Assembly (NCBI GenBank): GCA_004843165.1
Contig: CP039459.1
Location: 871,501-935,500, forward strand
Direction: 5' to 3'
Source of the DNA: Acetobacteraceae bacterium
Lineage (GTDB): Bacteria > Pseudomonadota > Alphaproteobacteria > Acetobacterales > Acetobacteraceae
Length of the DNA: 64,000 nt
Part shown: positions 1 to 8,983 of the stretch, piece after piece
Layout: every line of letters begins with the position of its first letter
Numbering within the stretch: the first letter of the stretch is position 1
Program-made: the position numbers and the translations under genes
Notes under the pieces: generated by a model
Databases searched by the model: none
Seen by the model: the letters and a program-made list of their open reading frames with translations, nothing else
Told to the model about the DNA's origin: nothing

Positions 1-556
1 AATCAAAAGTCGCTTTAAAGGCTTCAAGCGCCGTAATTAATTTTGGGATATAGCGTTCTTGAACCTCAAAAATTGCGAGTTCTTTCCCCTTTCCCTCTGG
101 AATCCTCGCTTTTTCCATGACCATCAAGGAGACCTCTCCCATCAGTTGCTGAAATTTTGGCCAATCCTCCTTAATTTCCAGCGCTTCAAAATAATCTTCT
201 AACGCAATCCCCGACATTTGAAGGACATAGATCAAAGTTGCCATGATCTCCGGCTGATAGGTTTTTAGAAAGGCTTCTAAATATGAACATTGACAACAAT
301 ATTCACGCCCCGCAATGAGAGTGGCCTGCCTCCCCCCCTGATCTATTTTGCGGCGTGCTTGCTCTGTCCGATAGGATAAGAAACGCAAAAACGCATGACG
401 TTCCTTATAGGCGAGTGAAAAGAGAAAGAAAAAAGCAGAAATAAGCATTCCACACAAAAAATGCATTGATCTCTGCGTTTTTATAATTTTAATTTTTTTA
501 AGAACAAAGGGCTTCTCCGCTGAAGCTCTCAAAAAAATATTCAAAAAATAAGTCAT
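1..556 (-). CDS. Partial membrane-anchored protein, cut by the left edge
   Basis: Open reading frame read leftward and still open at base 1, so at least 185 residues with the C-terminus missing. The start at 556 has GGAGG about six bases upstream; an in-frame ATG at 562 abuts that GGAGG and is less likely. After about 32 basic residues there is one hydrophobic segment (HFLCGMLISAFFFLFSL), followed by a soluble region containing a Cys-Cys-x-Cys cluster. No family is recognised. It lies 63 bases downstream of another minus-strand single-span protein with similar layout, so the two probably form one transcription unit and may act together at the inner membrane. Confidence 0.6.
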   Translation of the reverse strand, partial: MTYFLNIFLRASAEKPFVLKKIKIIKTQRSMHFLCGMLISAFFFLFSLAYKERHAFLRFLSYRTEQARRKIDQGGRQATLIAGREYCCQCSYLEAFLKTYQPEIMATLIYVLQMSGIALEDYFEALEIKEDWPKFQQLMGEVSLMVMEKARIPEGKGKELAIFEVQERYIPKLITALEAFKATFD

Positions 557-619
557 AAGCATCCTCCAAGAGCCCCACAGCTCATTAGAAAAACCCCGTT
601 AAAAGGTTAAAATTCATTT

Positions 620-1432
620 TCACACCTCTTCTTTTTTTGAAAGTTTTTCAGCAAAAGAAGAAGATTTTACGAGATTTTCCTCCCGCTCTACTGCTTTTCC
701 AACAGGCGTCAGAAAAGGGTCCTTAATCTGCATAAATGGCCCAATTTTTTGCACAATCTTATCCAAAAAAACTGTAATACGCGGGGCATTCTCCTCCCAT
801 AACGCAATTTGATCTTGTGTAATCTTTGTTTCGGGAGAACCTTCTGAAAGAAAAATATTGGTTGAAAGATCCCCATTTTCCGGAACGCCTTTGGCGCAAA
901 TCGCCCGCACCAAAAGACCTAAGGAGTGATCAATGCCGCTCACTTCGTTACCGACAGCTTTCGCACCAAATGTCCAAACAAGCTGATAACCTGCAGCATG
1001 TAACTGTGAATAAATCCCAAGTGCGGCATCCCGATCCTGTGACTGTCCCTGTAAAAGTGCCCTAATTTGGTTCAAGGCAAGTGAAACCTGATCATCATAA
1101 TTGCGCCAGACACGCCAGCGGATCTGTGTCATCCCTGTCTCATACTGGCTATGGGCAATATCTTTTTGAATTTGCGCTACAAGATAAGTTTGCTCTGTGA
1201 CCGAATGTGTCTTTTCCGAAAGAGATACTTGAGCCCGTTGCGCACGTACCTGCATCCACATAATCGCCCCCATAACAATAAGGGTCGCTAAACCTGAAAC
1301 CGTCTGAAGAACCGAAGAAATAATCTGAATGACTGCCGCATGCGCAAGCAATAATGTCGTATGCTGGTCAATCCATTCTGTTGAAAAAATATGCGGCATT
1401 AAATGCCCCACCCCTCCCAATAACCAGTCCAT
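620..1432 (-). CDS. Hypothetical inner-membrane protein
   Basis: 270 residues, not recognised. The start is supported by GGAGGGAT directly before the ATG. A hydrophobic stretch lies at about residues 28-60 (HAAVIQIISSVLQTVSGLA then LIVMGAIMWMQV), followed by a coiled-coil-like, Gln-rich segment and a soluble C-terminal domain of about 180 residues ending in a charged tail. The layout resembles small membrane proteins with a cytoplasmic helical domain, but no catalytic motif is visible. It is transcribed away from the portal gene, and the two are separated by about 500 bases of AT-rich DNA that probably holds divergent promoters. Confidence 0.6.
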   Translation of the reverse strand: MDWLLGGVGHLMPHIFSTEWIDQHTTLLLAHAAVIQIISSVLQTVSGLATLIVMGAIMWMQVRAQRAQVSLSEKTHSVTEQTYLVAQIQKDIAHSQYETGMTQIRWRVWRNYDDQVSLALNQIRALLQGQSQDRDAALGIYSQLHAAGYQLVWTFGAKAVGNEVSGIDHSLGLLVRAICAKGVPENGDLSTNIFLSEGSPETKITQDQIALWEENAPRITVFLDKIVQKIGPFMQIKDPFLTPVGKAVEREENLVKSSSFAEKLSKKEEV

Positions 1433-1936
1433 ATCCCTCCAAATTACGTAGATGATGCGTCTATCGCATCCGAAACCCTATAGCCTCCCTTGTATATTCC
1501 CAAGGGAATCATACGCAATCGCCATTCAATTTATTTGCTCTTTTCTTAATAGACGGAAAGTAAGTCATCCTGCAAATTTAAAAAAATCTTTGAATTATTT
1601 AAAGTAATAACAAATGAAATATAAATAAAAGATAATAAATAATGAAAATATATATTATTAATCAAAAGTATAAAAAATTAATTTATATTAAAATAAAAAT
1701 ACTTACATCTTAAGTAAAAATTCAATCATATACTTAAAATATATAAGTATAAATATTATTTTTAAATAAAAATAAACTTCCATTTAGAAATCTATCAGAG
1801 GCTTTGACCTTTCCAACCTTTCAGAAGAAAGGAAATAACCTGAAAATAAAACCTTTAAAATACATATTACTTACCAAATACTTTTAAACCATAAATCCTA
1901 AAAATTAATCAATATATATAACAACTGGAATCTATT
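1433..1936. other. AT-rich divergent intergenic region
   Basis: About 500 bases with no convincing gene between two divergent transcription units. Bases from about 1560 to 1930 are very AT-rich with many short A and T runs. A perfect inverted repeat, CCTTTCagaaGAAAGG, lies at 1817-1832 and could be an operator or short hairpin. No clear -35/-10 pair could be assigned for the portal gene. Confidence 0.4.
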
Positions 1937-4900
1937 ATGAAAATTCTAAAAAATTACTTTAAAATATTTAAAAAATATCAAGCAGAACCGCAAGATAATC
2001 ATGACATTCTGATAAAAGAAAAATATCCTCAAAAAGTGGAAGCCCCCTCCGTCCGCTTTGCACAATGGCAAGCAGACACACTCCAAAAGCAGCAATCATC
2101 CCAAGAAAATCTTTCTAAAATTTACAGCCCCTACAAAGCACCACCGGGCGTCCGTGGAAAAATTAGCAGCCATTCAAGTCATAAAATTGTCATGGATAGT
2201 GCACTTTCCACAATGCCTGGCTTTGCAGACTGGGCTGGAGAAAATATTTCCAGTCAAAATATTCTCAAATCAGCCTTTGAGGATGGCCTTGTTTTCTTGG
2301 GCTATCCGACCCTTGCAGAGATGGCGAACCGTCCTGAGCTTCGCAAGCCTTGTCACGTAATTGCAAGAGAAGCGCTTCGGGAATGGATTTCCATTCAAAC
2401 AACGAATAGCGATGCCGGAGGAAATGCACAAAGCCGTGTCAAAGAGATGGAGCAAGAACTTCTCCGCCTCAATGTCCGCTCTCTTTTGCAAAAAATGGCA
2501 GAGCAATCCTTACTTTACGGTGTCGCACATCTCTGGATCGCTATTGAAGGCGACCTGCTTAACAGTGACGGCCAATCCATTCCCTTAGCGCATACTGCCA
2601 ACGGCCTTGCAAAAGATAGTCTAAAAGAACTGCGTTTGATTGAGCCTATTTGGATGACGCCCAACAGCTATCGTGCGGATAATCCGCTTTGTCCTGATTA
2701 TTACCGGCCGGAACATTGGTGGGTTCAAGGGATTTTAGTCCATCATTCCCGCTTATTACAGATGGTGCCTTATGAGGTTTCTGATCTATTGAAACCCGCC
2801 TTTAATTTTGGCGGGCTTTCGCTGACACAGCAATTAAAGCCCTATGCCCATAATTACCTGCGCATTCGCAATTCCGTTGCCAATATTGTCGCTAATTTTT
2901 CCAAGCTGGTTTTACAAACGGACATGTCTGCCAATATGTCTGCCAATGATGAGGATATGTTCGGCGGCATGATTGATGCCTCCGGTCTCACGGGACGTGC
3001 CAAATTACTGCAGGCTCTCTCTGAAGGACAAGACACTATCATTGCCGATAAAGAGAATGAAGATATTAAAATTATCTCCACCCCTCTTGGTGGACTGGAT
3101 GCGTTACAGGCGCAATCCCAAGAAGCGCAAGCCGCTATTCCGGGGATTCCTTTGGTCAAACTCTTTGGGGTGACACCGAAAGGATTGAACGCCTCTTCCG
3201 AAGGGGAAATCCGTGTTTTTTATGATGAAATCAAGAGTTTCCAGCAGGCCAATTTACGCCCTATTTTAGAAAAGATTTTCAGGCTGTGCCAGCTCAATCT
3301 TTGGGGAGAAATCGACCCTTCGCTTTCCTTTGAATTTTTACCGCTTTGGCAGCTTGATCCGCAGGAAAAAACAGCGCTTGAAAAAAGCAAAGCCGATATT
3401 GATGCGCTTAATATTAAAAACAATATTATCACCCCCAATGAGGCAAGAGAGCGCCAGCAGGGAGAGAAAGGCTCGATTTATGGCAGCATAAATCTTTCCA
3501 AGCCACTTCTGGCACCTGCTGATCCTGATACTCATAAAAATGAAAAAGAAGCCCCTCAAAATTCCCCGGCCCCTCAAACGGCGCAGGATGCGGAATGGGA
3601 TGAATCAAAGCATCCCCGCAACCCAAAAGGGGAATTCACCGAAAAGGGGCAAGGTTATATCGGAGCGGCAACAAATGCTACGCAGAATATTCTTCGCAAT
3701 CTCACCTCTGGCGCTGGAGAAGTGCTTCATGCGCTTAATCCGATCGGTACAGCAGAGGCGGCACCTGCAAGACCCAGCCGTTCGATGGAATTAGAAAACA
3801 AACTGGCTGAGGAACGTGCCAAAATTGCCGATCCGCTTTCAGATGAAAAAGCGGTGAGCCATTTAATGACCGTATTGCAAAAACAGCCCCGTTTAAATGG
3901 CAAAGATCTTCCTGATTTCTTAGATAAGGCCGCCACCTTAAAAGGCGCACCCGGCAAGGAGAAAATTTCTAACTGGCTACGAGAATGGGGTAATGGCTGG
4001 ATTCAAAGCAATGATCCGCTTTTCACACCAAAAGAACTTACGCATTTTCAGGATAAAGATCATCTTTCCTCTGAAGAAAAACAGGCTGATTTACATCAGA
4101 AAATGCAAGATTTTCTCAAAGAAATCTGGTCTGATCCCCGCAACCGCATGACGCAAGATCCTAATGGCAATATCAGCGCTGTCAGAGGCGGAAAAGGAGA
4201 TGAAAAAGCCGCAATTGATCTGATGAAAGATGGGCACAAAGCCAGCTTTCTCGGAAAATTAGAGAATGGCATGGATGTTTTCACCACGACCGGTTTTCAG
4301 CGCTATTTTGAAAATGAAAATGGCAGAATGCGTAAAAAAGGCCTCGGTCTTGCGCATATGGAAGCTTCTCACGGCGAACAGTTTAAGGCCCTTGGTTTTA
4401 AAAGTGCCGAAGATTACGCCAAATATGTTTTTGAACATGCGGACAAAAAATTCTACGACCCTGAAAAGGGCAATATGATGCTCGTCCTCAGCAAACAGAA
4501 CAGTGCCAATCCGACCTTTGGAAAAACGGCCCAAGACGGCGCCTCTATAGCGGAAAATCTCAACCTCATCCTGCAAACTTCCAGAGAGGGAAAGCAGCTC
4601 CTTGTACGCTCCGGCTTTCCGATGGGCGTTAATAATAATGAGGTTGAACGTAAAGAAGCGGATCGTCCTGAAATTGAAGAAAGAATGTCCCGTGTCAAAG
4701 ACATTGCCGATGATTTAGAAAAAATCAAAGACCCTGAGCAAAGAAGGGCTTATCTTTCTGCCGCTCAGCATTTTTTCCATGATGCACCGGCCTCTGCGAC
4801 AATCACAAATCCAGCGCATCCTCAGCCTTATCAAAAACGTCCGGCCGGACAGATTTTTGGGGCGGAAGGTCTTGCAAATCTTCACAATAATTTAAAAAAT

Positions 4901-5641
4901 TATCTTGCCAAAGAAGCGCAGAACGATGCCCGTCATCGTAATGCGGAAACAGGGCAAGAGGGACAAGCAAACGGCACGCAGGTGATGGGTGTCTCTGTAA
5001 GTCCAACCCCAGCAGAGCAAGAGCATGTTTTCGGCGCCTATGCCGATCCAAAAGCGCTCAAAAACCGCCAGAATGAAATAATTCAAAATGGCGGTGTCAA
5101 AGCCGGTTTTGGAAAGGCGGAGGAAGCTCCGAAAATCCCTGCACGACATTCAACGCAGGAAATGGAACAGCATTATGCCGCACCTGAAAATTCTGCTCAG
5201 CAATCTGGCCAAAAGATGGAAGGAGAAATCCCTTCAGCGAATATTTCACAGACAGAAAATACCCAACGAACGCTTTATTTAAATGAAAATACAGAAGCAG
5301 TTCAGGAAAATAAAAAAAACTCAATCACACTAAAAAACAATGAAATACAAAATAAAGATTTTAATGTTTCAAAACGACCTGACTGGATTCCTGACAGCTG
5401 GCAAGAAAAACCTTCAAAAAAAGGTAAGGGAATGAGATATTATAATCCCAAAAATGAACATGATCATGTTAGAATTATGGAAGGAGAACCTAACTGTACC
5501 CTACCCTTTAGACAAAAACCCTATGTAAAATACAGTAAACAAGGAACATATGTAGATAAAAATGGAAATCCAGTGCATAGCGGATCTCCAGATGCCCATA
5601 TACCTTATAAGGAATTTAAATATGACAAAAAGACCGACTAA
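1937..5641 (+). CDS. Phage portal protein (DUF1073-like) fused to a polymorphic-toxin tail
   Basis: 1234 residues, far longer than a usual portal of about 450-550. Residues about 80-510 fit the DUF1073/Gp6-like portal family ('MPGFADWAG', 'RKPCHVIAREALREW', 'GGMIDASGLTGRAKLLQA', 'PLVKLFGVTPKGLNAS'), which forms the dodecameric DNA gate at the capsid vertex. At about residue 555 a linker (ESKHPRNPKGEF) begins a non-portal extension. Residues about 755-895 contain 'GLGLAHMEASHGEQF', tentatively like phage-borne barnase/EndoU/colicin-type nuclease modules. A repetitive Ala/Gln/Glu linker follows, then a C-terminal domain at about 1145-1234 ('VRIMEGEP', 'KPYVKYS', 'DAHIPYKEF') that resembles C-terminal toxin tips of Rhs/CdiA-type proteins. 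The last 20 bases overlap the putative immunity gene. The portal assignment is strong; the nuclease assignments are inference. Confidence 0.85.
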   Translation: MKILKNYFKIFKKYQAEPQDNHDILIKEKYPQKVEAPSVRFAQWQADTLQKQQSSQENLSKIYSPYKAPPGVRGKISSHSSHKIVMDSALSTMPGFADWAGENISSQNILKSAFEDGLVFLGYPTLAEMANRPELRKPCHVIAREALREWISIQTTNSDAGGNAQSRVKEMEQELLRLNVRSLLQKMAEQSLLYGVAHLWIAIEGDLLNSDGQSIPLAHTANGLAKDSLKELRLIEPIWMTPNSYRADNPLCPDYYRPEHWWVQGILVHHSRLLQMVPYEVSDLLKPAFNFGGLSLTQQLKPYAHNYLRIRNSVANIVANFSKLVLQTDMSANMSANDEDMFGGMIDASGLTGRAKLLQALSEGQDTIIADKENEDIKIISTPLGGLDALQAQSQEAQAAIPGIPLVKLFGVTPKGLNASSEGEIRVFYDEIKSFQQANLRPILEKIFRLCQLNLWGEIDPSLSFEFLPLWQLDPQEKTALEKSKADIDALNIKNNIITPNEARERQQGEKGSIYGSINLSKPLLAPADPDTHKNEKEAPQNSPAPQTAQDAEWDESKHPRNPKGEFTEKGQGYIGAATNATQNILRNLTSGAGEVLHALNPIGTAEAAPARPSRSMELENKLAEERAKIADPLSDEKAVSHLMTVLQKQPRLNGKDLPDFLDKAATLKGAPGKEKISNWLREWGNGWIQSNDPLFTPKELTHFQDKDHLSSEEKQADLHQKMQDFLKEIWSDPRNRMTQDPNGNISAVRGGKGDEKAAIDLMKDGHKASFLGKLENGMDVFTTTGFQRYFENENGRMRKKGLGLAHMEASHGEQFKALGFKSAEDYAKYVFEHADKKFYDPEKGNMMLVLSKQNSANPTFGKTAQDGASIAENLNLILQTSREGKQLLVRSGFPMGVNNNEVERKEADRPEIEERMSRVKDIADDLEKIKDPEQRRAYLSAAQHFFHDAPASATITNPAHPQPYQKRPAGQIFGAEGLANLHNNLKNYLAKEAQNDARHRNAETGQEGQANGTQVMGVSVSPTPAEQEHVFGAYADPKALKNRQNEIIQNGGVKAGFGKAEEAPKIPARHSTQEMEQHYAAPENSAQQSGQKMEGEIPSANISQTENTQRTLYLNENTEAVQENKKNSITLKNNEIQNKDFNVSKRPDWIPDSWQEKPSKKGKGMRYYNPKNEHDHVRIMEGEPNCTLPFRQKPYVKYSKQGTYVDKNGNPVHSGSPDAHIPYKEFKYDKKTD
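4721..5280 (+). repeat. Toxin-linker direct repeat, copy 1 (inside the portal-toxin gene)
   Basis: Encodes the stretch from 'KIKDPEQRR' through 'GAEGLANLHNN', 'EQEHVFGAYADPKALK' and 'EMEQHYAAPENSAQ'. Nearly the same DNA recurs at 6456-7016 and 7891-8312. The copies diverge sharply downstream, exactly where the variable toxin tips begin. This is the conserved recombination arm of the cassette array. Confidence 0.9.
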
Positions 5642-5984
5642 TTGGAACAAACAAATAAAAGAAATACTTGAAAAATTTTCAGATATTCATTGGCAAAAAA
5701 ATGCTTTTTTGATGAAAGCGGGGCTTGCAAGCTCTCCAGATGAAATGTGTTGCTGGCCAGAGGATTTTCTTATGGAAGAATGGGTAAGAGAAAATCTTAC
5801 CCTTTTTCCCAAAAAACTTCAGGAGAATTTTAAGAAATTTTTTTGTCAAATTGAAGTTATTCCAGAAGATACCAGCTATAAATCCCCAGATGCAGCACTC
5901 CTTGCAGATGAATGGATTGAAATGCGCCGCTTGACTACTGAAATTCTTCAACAACTTGAAGATATTCCTCTCTTTCAAACATAA
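5622..5984 (+). CDS. Putative immunity protein for the portal-linked toxin
   Basis: 120 residues. The ATG at 5622 lies inside the end of the toxin gene (20-base overlap) and is preceded by AAGGA at a normal distance, which favours translational coupling. A longer in-frame reading from 5562 is possible but lies wholly within the toxin gene and has no better start signal. The protein is acidic, small and soluble ('FPKKLQENFKKFF', 'ALLADEWIEMRRLTTEILQ') and belongs to no family I recognise. Its position directly behind a variable toxin tip is the standard layout of toxin-immunity pairs, so the immunity role is inferred from context only. Confidence 0.65.
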   Translation: MTKRPTNWNKQIKEILEKFSDIHWQKNAFLMKAGLASSPDEMCCWPEDFLMEEWVRENLTLFPKKLQENFKKFFCQIEVIPEDTSYKSPDAALLADEWIEMRRLTTEILQQLEDIPLFQT

Positions 5985-6058
5985 AACAGTGGATGTAATA
6001 ACTCAGAAATGCAGAAGAATATCCGAGCAGCTAATCACAAGAACGAACCCCTATTAAA

Positions 6059-6427
6059 ATGAGTAAAAGAATCAATATTGATGGCTATAAAGTCTTTCTT
6101 AATAATGATAATCGCCCAGATGATCATTATCATTATGTCTGTGAAATTTCGATCAACCAGCATTTTCTTGGTGAACTATGTCGGGAAAGAGACCCTAACA
6201 TTTTTGAGCTTGATTACAACTGTCAACAAGACTGTATCGATGCAGGTATTCCCTTGGAAATCATCAATAAAGCGATTGAAGAGGGGAAAAAATGTATTTT
6301 AGAGCGCTATGGTGCTGAATTAAGACAGAATGCAGATGATCTCTATGACGATCTTTTAGAAAAAGACCCAGAGTTAACCAAACTTCATTACCCAACCTCT
6401 CTTGAGGAAGAAAAGGCTAAAAGCTAA
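6059..6427 (+). CDS. Immunity-like protein, paralogue 1 of 3
   Basis: 122 residues. It closely matches the products at 7488-7856 and 8984-9337: all share 'INIDGY'-like N-termini, 'NRPDDHYHYVCEI', 'HFLGELCRERDPNIFELDYN', 'GIPLEIINKAIEEGKKC' and a 'LEKDPE' then 'HYPTSL' C-terminus. The family is not recognised. The other paralogues sit directly behind toxin-like tips containing a GRxxxKH motif, so this copy is probably an orphan immunity gene left after recombination: the sequence before it is an unrelated immunity gene, not a toxin. Confidence 0.7.
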   Translation: MSKRINIDGYKVFLNNDNRPDDHYHYVCEISINQHFLGELCRERDPNIFELDYNCQQDCIDAGIPLEIINKAIEEGKKCILERYGAELRQNADDLYDDLLEKDPELTKLHYPTSLEEEKAKS

Positions 6428-6455
6428 CTTCGTAAGACAAAGTAAACCTTGTCCA

Positions 6456-7016
6456 TAAAATCAAAGACCCTGAACAAAGAAGAGCCTGTCTGTCTGCCAC
6501 TCAGCACTTTTTCCATGATGCGCCAGCCTCTGCGACGATCACAGATCCTGCGCATCCTCAGCCTTATCAAAAACGTCCGGCCGGACAGATTTTTGGGGCG
6601 GAAGGTCTTGCAAATCTTCACAATAATTTAAAAAATTATCTTTCCAAGGAAGCGCAGAACGATGCCCGTCATCGTAATGCGGAAACAGGGCAAGAGGGAC
6701 AAGCAAACGGCACGCAGGTGGCAGGTGTTTCTGCAAATCAGACCCCAGCAGAGCAAGAGCATGTTTTCGGCGCCTATGCCGATCCAAAAGCGCTCAAAAA
6801 CCGCCAGAATGAAATAATTCAAAATGGCGGTGTCAAAGCCGGTTTTGGAAAGGCGGAGGAAGCTCCGAAAATCCCTGCACGACATTCAACGCAGGAAATG
6901 GAACAGCATTATGCCGCACCTGAAAATTCTGCTCAGCAATCTGGCCAAAAGATGGAAGGAGAAATCCCTTCAGCGAATATTTCACAGACAGAAAATACCC
7001 AACGAAAGCTTTATTT
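6456..7016 (+). repeat. Toxin-linker direct repeat, copy 2
   Basis: Near-identical to 4721-5280 and in one open frame with the toxin tip that follows. It begins only about 28 bases after the stop of the preceding immunity gene, without a portal domain. It differs by scattered substitutions, for example 'RACLSATQHFF' in place of 'RAYLSAAQHFF'. Confidence 0.9.
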
Positions 7017-7476
7017 GAGTGAGAGTGCGCCAAGTCTTCCGCCAAAAGGAAATAATCCAGCTTCTGAAAATAGCACAACAAATAATTTAGAAAGCCATTT
7101 TTCTAAAGAAAATCATCTTGGAAAGGAGAATGAAAATTATGTCATTGATGAAGAAAAAATTATGAAATCTGCAACAGCAATAGATCCCGCCGATAAAGGT
7201 AAAAAACGAACAGTTGCAGGACGAAGCTATACAAAACACGCTGGACGAAAAGGATCCTCTATTAGTAAACCTAAAGGCTCACCTGAACAAATAAATCAAC
7301 TTGCACATAATCACATCAACACCCTCCTAAACGATCCAGAGAAAAGAATAGAAAAACATTCAACGAGAAATGGAAGATATGGACAAACCTATATGATCCA
7401 CTCCTCACACCCAAATATAGATGGTATAAGAGTTTCCCCAGAAAACGAATTTATCCATTTTATTAATCCAGAATAA
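6457..7476 (+). pseudogene. Orphan toxin C-terminal cassette (GRxxxKHxxR type), no proper start
   Basis: The frame is open from before 6457 to 7476 and encodes the shared linker and then a distinct toxin tip at about 7195-7476: 'VAGRSYTKHAGRKGSS', 'INQLAHNHINTLLNDPEK' and 'GIRVSPENEFIHFINPE'. This pattern (GRxxxKHxxR-GS ... NxxxxxxxNxIL-NP ... GxR ... GFxxP) is familiar from C-terminal tips of Rhs-type polymorphic toxins. There is no in-frame ATG upstream; the first possible start is GTG at 6718, with no good ribosome site. It therefore looks like a silent donor cassette that could be recombined onto the portal gene through the linker repeat. A short expressed product from 6718 cannot be excluded. 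Confidence 0.7.
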
Positions 7477-7487
7477 AGGAAATAGAA

Positions 7488-7856
7488 ATGAGTAAAAAAA
7501 TCCATATTGATGGCTATGAAATCTATCTCAATGATAATGATCGTCCAGATGATCATTATCATTATGTATGCGAAATTGTGATTAATAAACATTTTCTCGG
7601 CGAGTTATGTCGGGAAAGAGACCCTAACATTTTTGAGCTTGATTACAACTGTCAAAAAGAGTGCATCGAGGCAGGTATCCCCTTGGAAATCATCAACAAA
7701 GCAATCGAAGAAGGAAAAAAATGCCTCCTTGAACTTGCCGATTGGGAAAAAGAACAAAACGAAATGGAACTATTTGACGATCTTTTAGAAAAAGACCCGG
7801 AGTTAACAAAACTTCATTACCCAACCTCTCTTGAGGAGGGAACTGCTAAAGACTAA
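7488..7856 (+). CDS. Immunity-like protein, paralogue 2 of 3
   Basis: 122 residues, starting 11 bases after the stop of the GRxxxKH toxin cassette with AAAGGAAAT upstream of its ATG. It shares about three quarters of its residues by eye with the 6059 and 8984 genes, including the invariant 'LCRERDPNIFELDYN' block, and differs mainly in the Glu/Lys-rich segment before the 'LLEKDPELTKLHYPTSL' tail. Direct adjacency makes it the likely cognate immunity protein of the cassette just upstream. Function is inferred from position. Confidence 0.7.
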   Translation: MSKKIHIDGYEIYLNDNDRPDDHYHYVCEIVINKHFLGELCRERDPNIFELDYNCQKECIEAGIPLEIINKAIEEGKKCLLELADWEKEQNEMELFDDLLEKDPELTKLHYPTSLEEGTAKD

Positions 7857-7890
7857 CTTTGTAAAATAAGACGACACCTTTTCCATATAA

Positions 7891-8312
7891 ATCCTGCGCA
7901 TCCTCAGCCTTATCAAAGACGTCCGGCCGGACAGATTTTTGGGGCGGAAGGTCTTGCAAATCTTCACAATAATTTAAAAAATTATCTTGCCAAAGAAGCG
8001 CAGAACGATGCCCGTCATCGTAATGCGGAAACAGGGCAAGAGGGACAAGCAAACGGCACGCAGGTGGCAGGTGTTTCTGCAAATCAGACCCCAGCAGAGC
8101 AAGAGCATGTTTTCGGCGCCTATGCCGATCCAAAAGCGCTCAAAAACCGCCAGAATGAAATAATTCAAAATGGCGGTGTCAAAGCCGGTTTTGGAAAGGC
8201 GGAGGAAGTTCCGAAAATCCCTGCACGACATTCAGCGCAGGAAATGGAACAGCATTATGCCGCACCTGAAAATTCTGTGCAGCAACCTGTCCAACAAATG
8301 GAAGGAGAAATC
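7891..8312 (+). repeat. Toxin-linker direct repeat, copy 3
   Basis: Third copy of the linker, beginning at the codons for 'PAHPQPYQ'. It is shorter at its 5' end than copies 1 and 2 and stays near-identical until the 'MEGEI' codons, after which the sequence becomes unique. Confidence 0.9.
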
Positions 8313-8687
8313 TCTTCAAAAAGGGGTTCACAGGCAGAGAATGAAAAAAAACATTTTGATATTGAATTCCACAATAAAAAAATGGAAGAGCCATACAACG
8401 CTGAATTAACACAAATTGGCAGAGCACGGCAAAAACACAACAACCAATCAACCAAGTGAGACGAATCTTTTCCGTATATGACAGGCTCTTCAAATGATTT
8501 TAATAGAATTGGTCTTTCTGATGGAAAAAAAATACTAAATGATCCAACAAAGAAAATATATTATCGCTGGAATTCAAGACAGAAAAGAGAAGTTATTGAT
8601 ATTTATGAAGACAATGGTAATGGGCGAGGAATAAGATTCTCAACAGACGGAAAAATCATTGGCTTTTTACAACCTAGGAAAAAATAA
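7893..8687 (+). pseudogene. Orphan toxin cassette interrupted by an in-frame TGA
   Basis: The same frame runs from the linker through 'IGRARQKHNNQSTK', meets TGA at 8457-8459, and continues in the same frame as 'DESFPYMTGSSNDFN', 'GLSDGKKILNDPTKK' and 'GRGIRFSTDGKIIGFLQP' to TAA at 8685-8687. Both halves together rebuild one GRxxxKH-type toxin tip like that at 7195-7476, so a nonsense mutation has split it. As in the previous cassette, no ATG precedes the linker. An ATG at 8478 could give a 69-residue C-terminal fragment, which would lack the N-terminal His motif. Confidence 0.75.
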
Positions 8688-8917
8688 TGTATCACTGGAA
8701 AATTGAAAGTGTGGTTTTAACAGACCCAGATTTCAGCAGATTTATCGCAGAAATCCTTATTAATAAAAAAATTATTGGTCACATCGAAAAAGAAAATAAA
8801 AATCAAGAAAGCAAAACGGTTCTCTACGAGGAGGCAGTCGCCATTCCTAAAGACATCTTAGAACAGGCGATCCAACATGCCCGTGTCAATTTGTTAGAGT
8901 TTCTTGAAGAAACATAA
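8687..8917 (+). CDS. Small immunity-like protein downstream of the interrupted toxin
   Basis: 76 residues. Its ATG shares one base with the stop of the toxin cassette (TAATG), so it is translationally coupled to it. The pattern 'AEILINKKIIGHIEKE' then 'AIPKDILEQAIQHARVNLLEFL' is a shorter, divergent version of the 'EIxIN...GEL...IPLEIINKAIEEGKKCLL' plan of the 6059/7488/8984 family, suggesting a diverged member of the same immunity family. No function beyond this inference. Confidence 0.6.
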   Translation: MYHWKIESVVLTDPDFSRFIAEILINKKIIGHIEKENKNQESKTVLYEEAVAIPKDILEQAIQHARVNLLEFLEET

Positions 8918-8923
8918 GAACAA

Positions 8924-8970
8924 ATCTTCACAATAATTTAAAGAATTATCTTGCCAAAGAAGCGCAATAA
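8924..8970 (+). repeat. Short remnant of the toxin-linker repeat
   Basis: About 47 bases corresponding to codons for 'NLHNNLKNYLAKEAQ' of the linker, ending in an in-frame TAA and followed by an immunity gene. It shows that a fourth cassette once lay here and was deleted, leaving only a scar and its immunity gene. Confidence 0.75.
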
Positions 8971-8983
8971 AAAAAAAGTAAAA

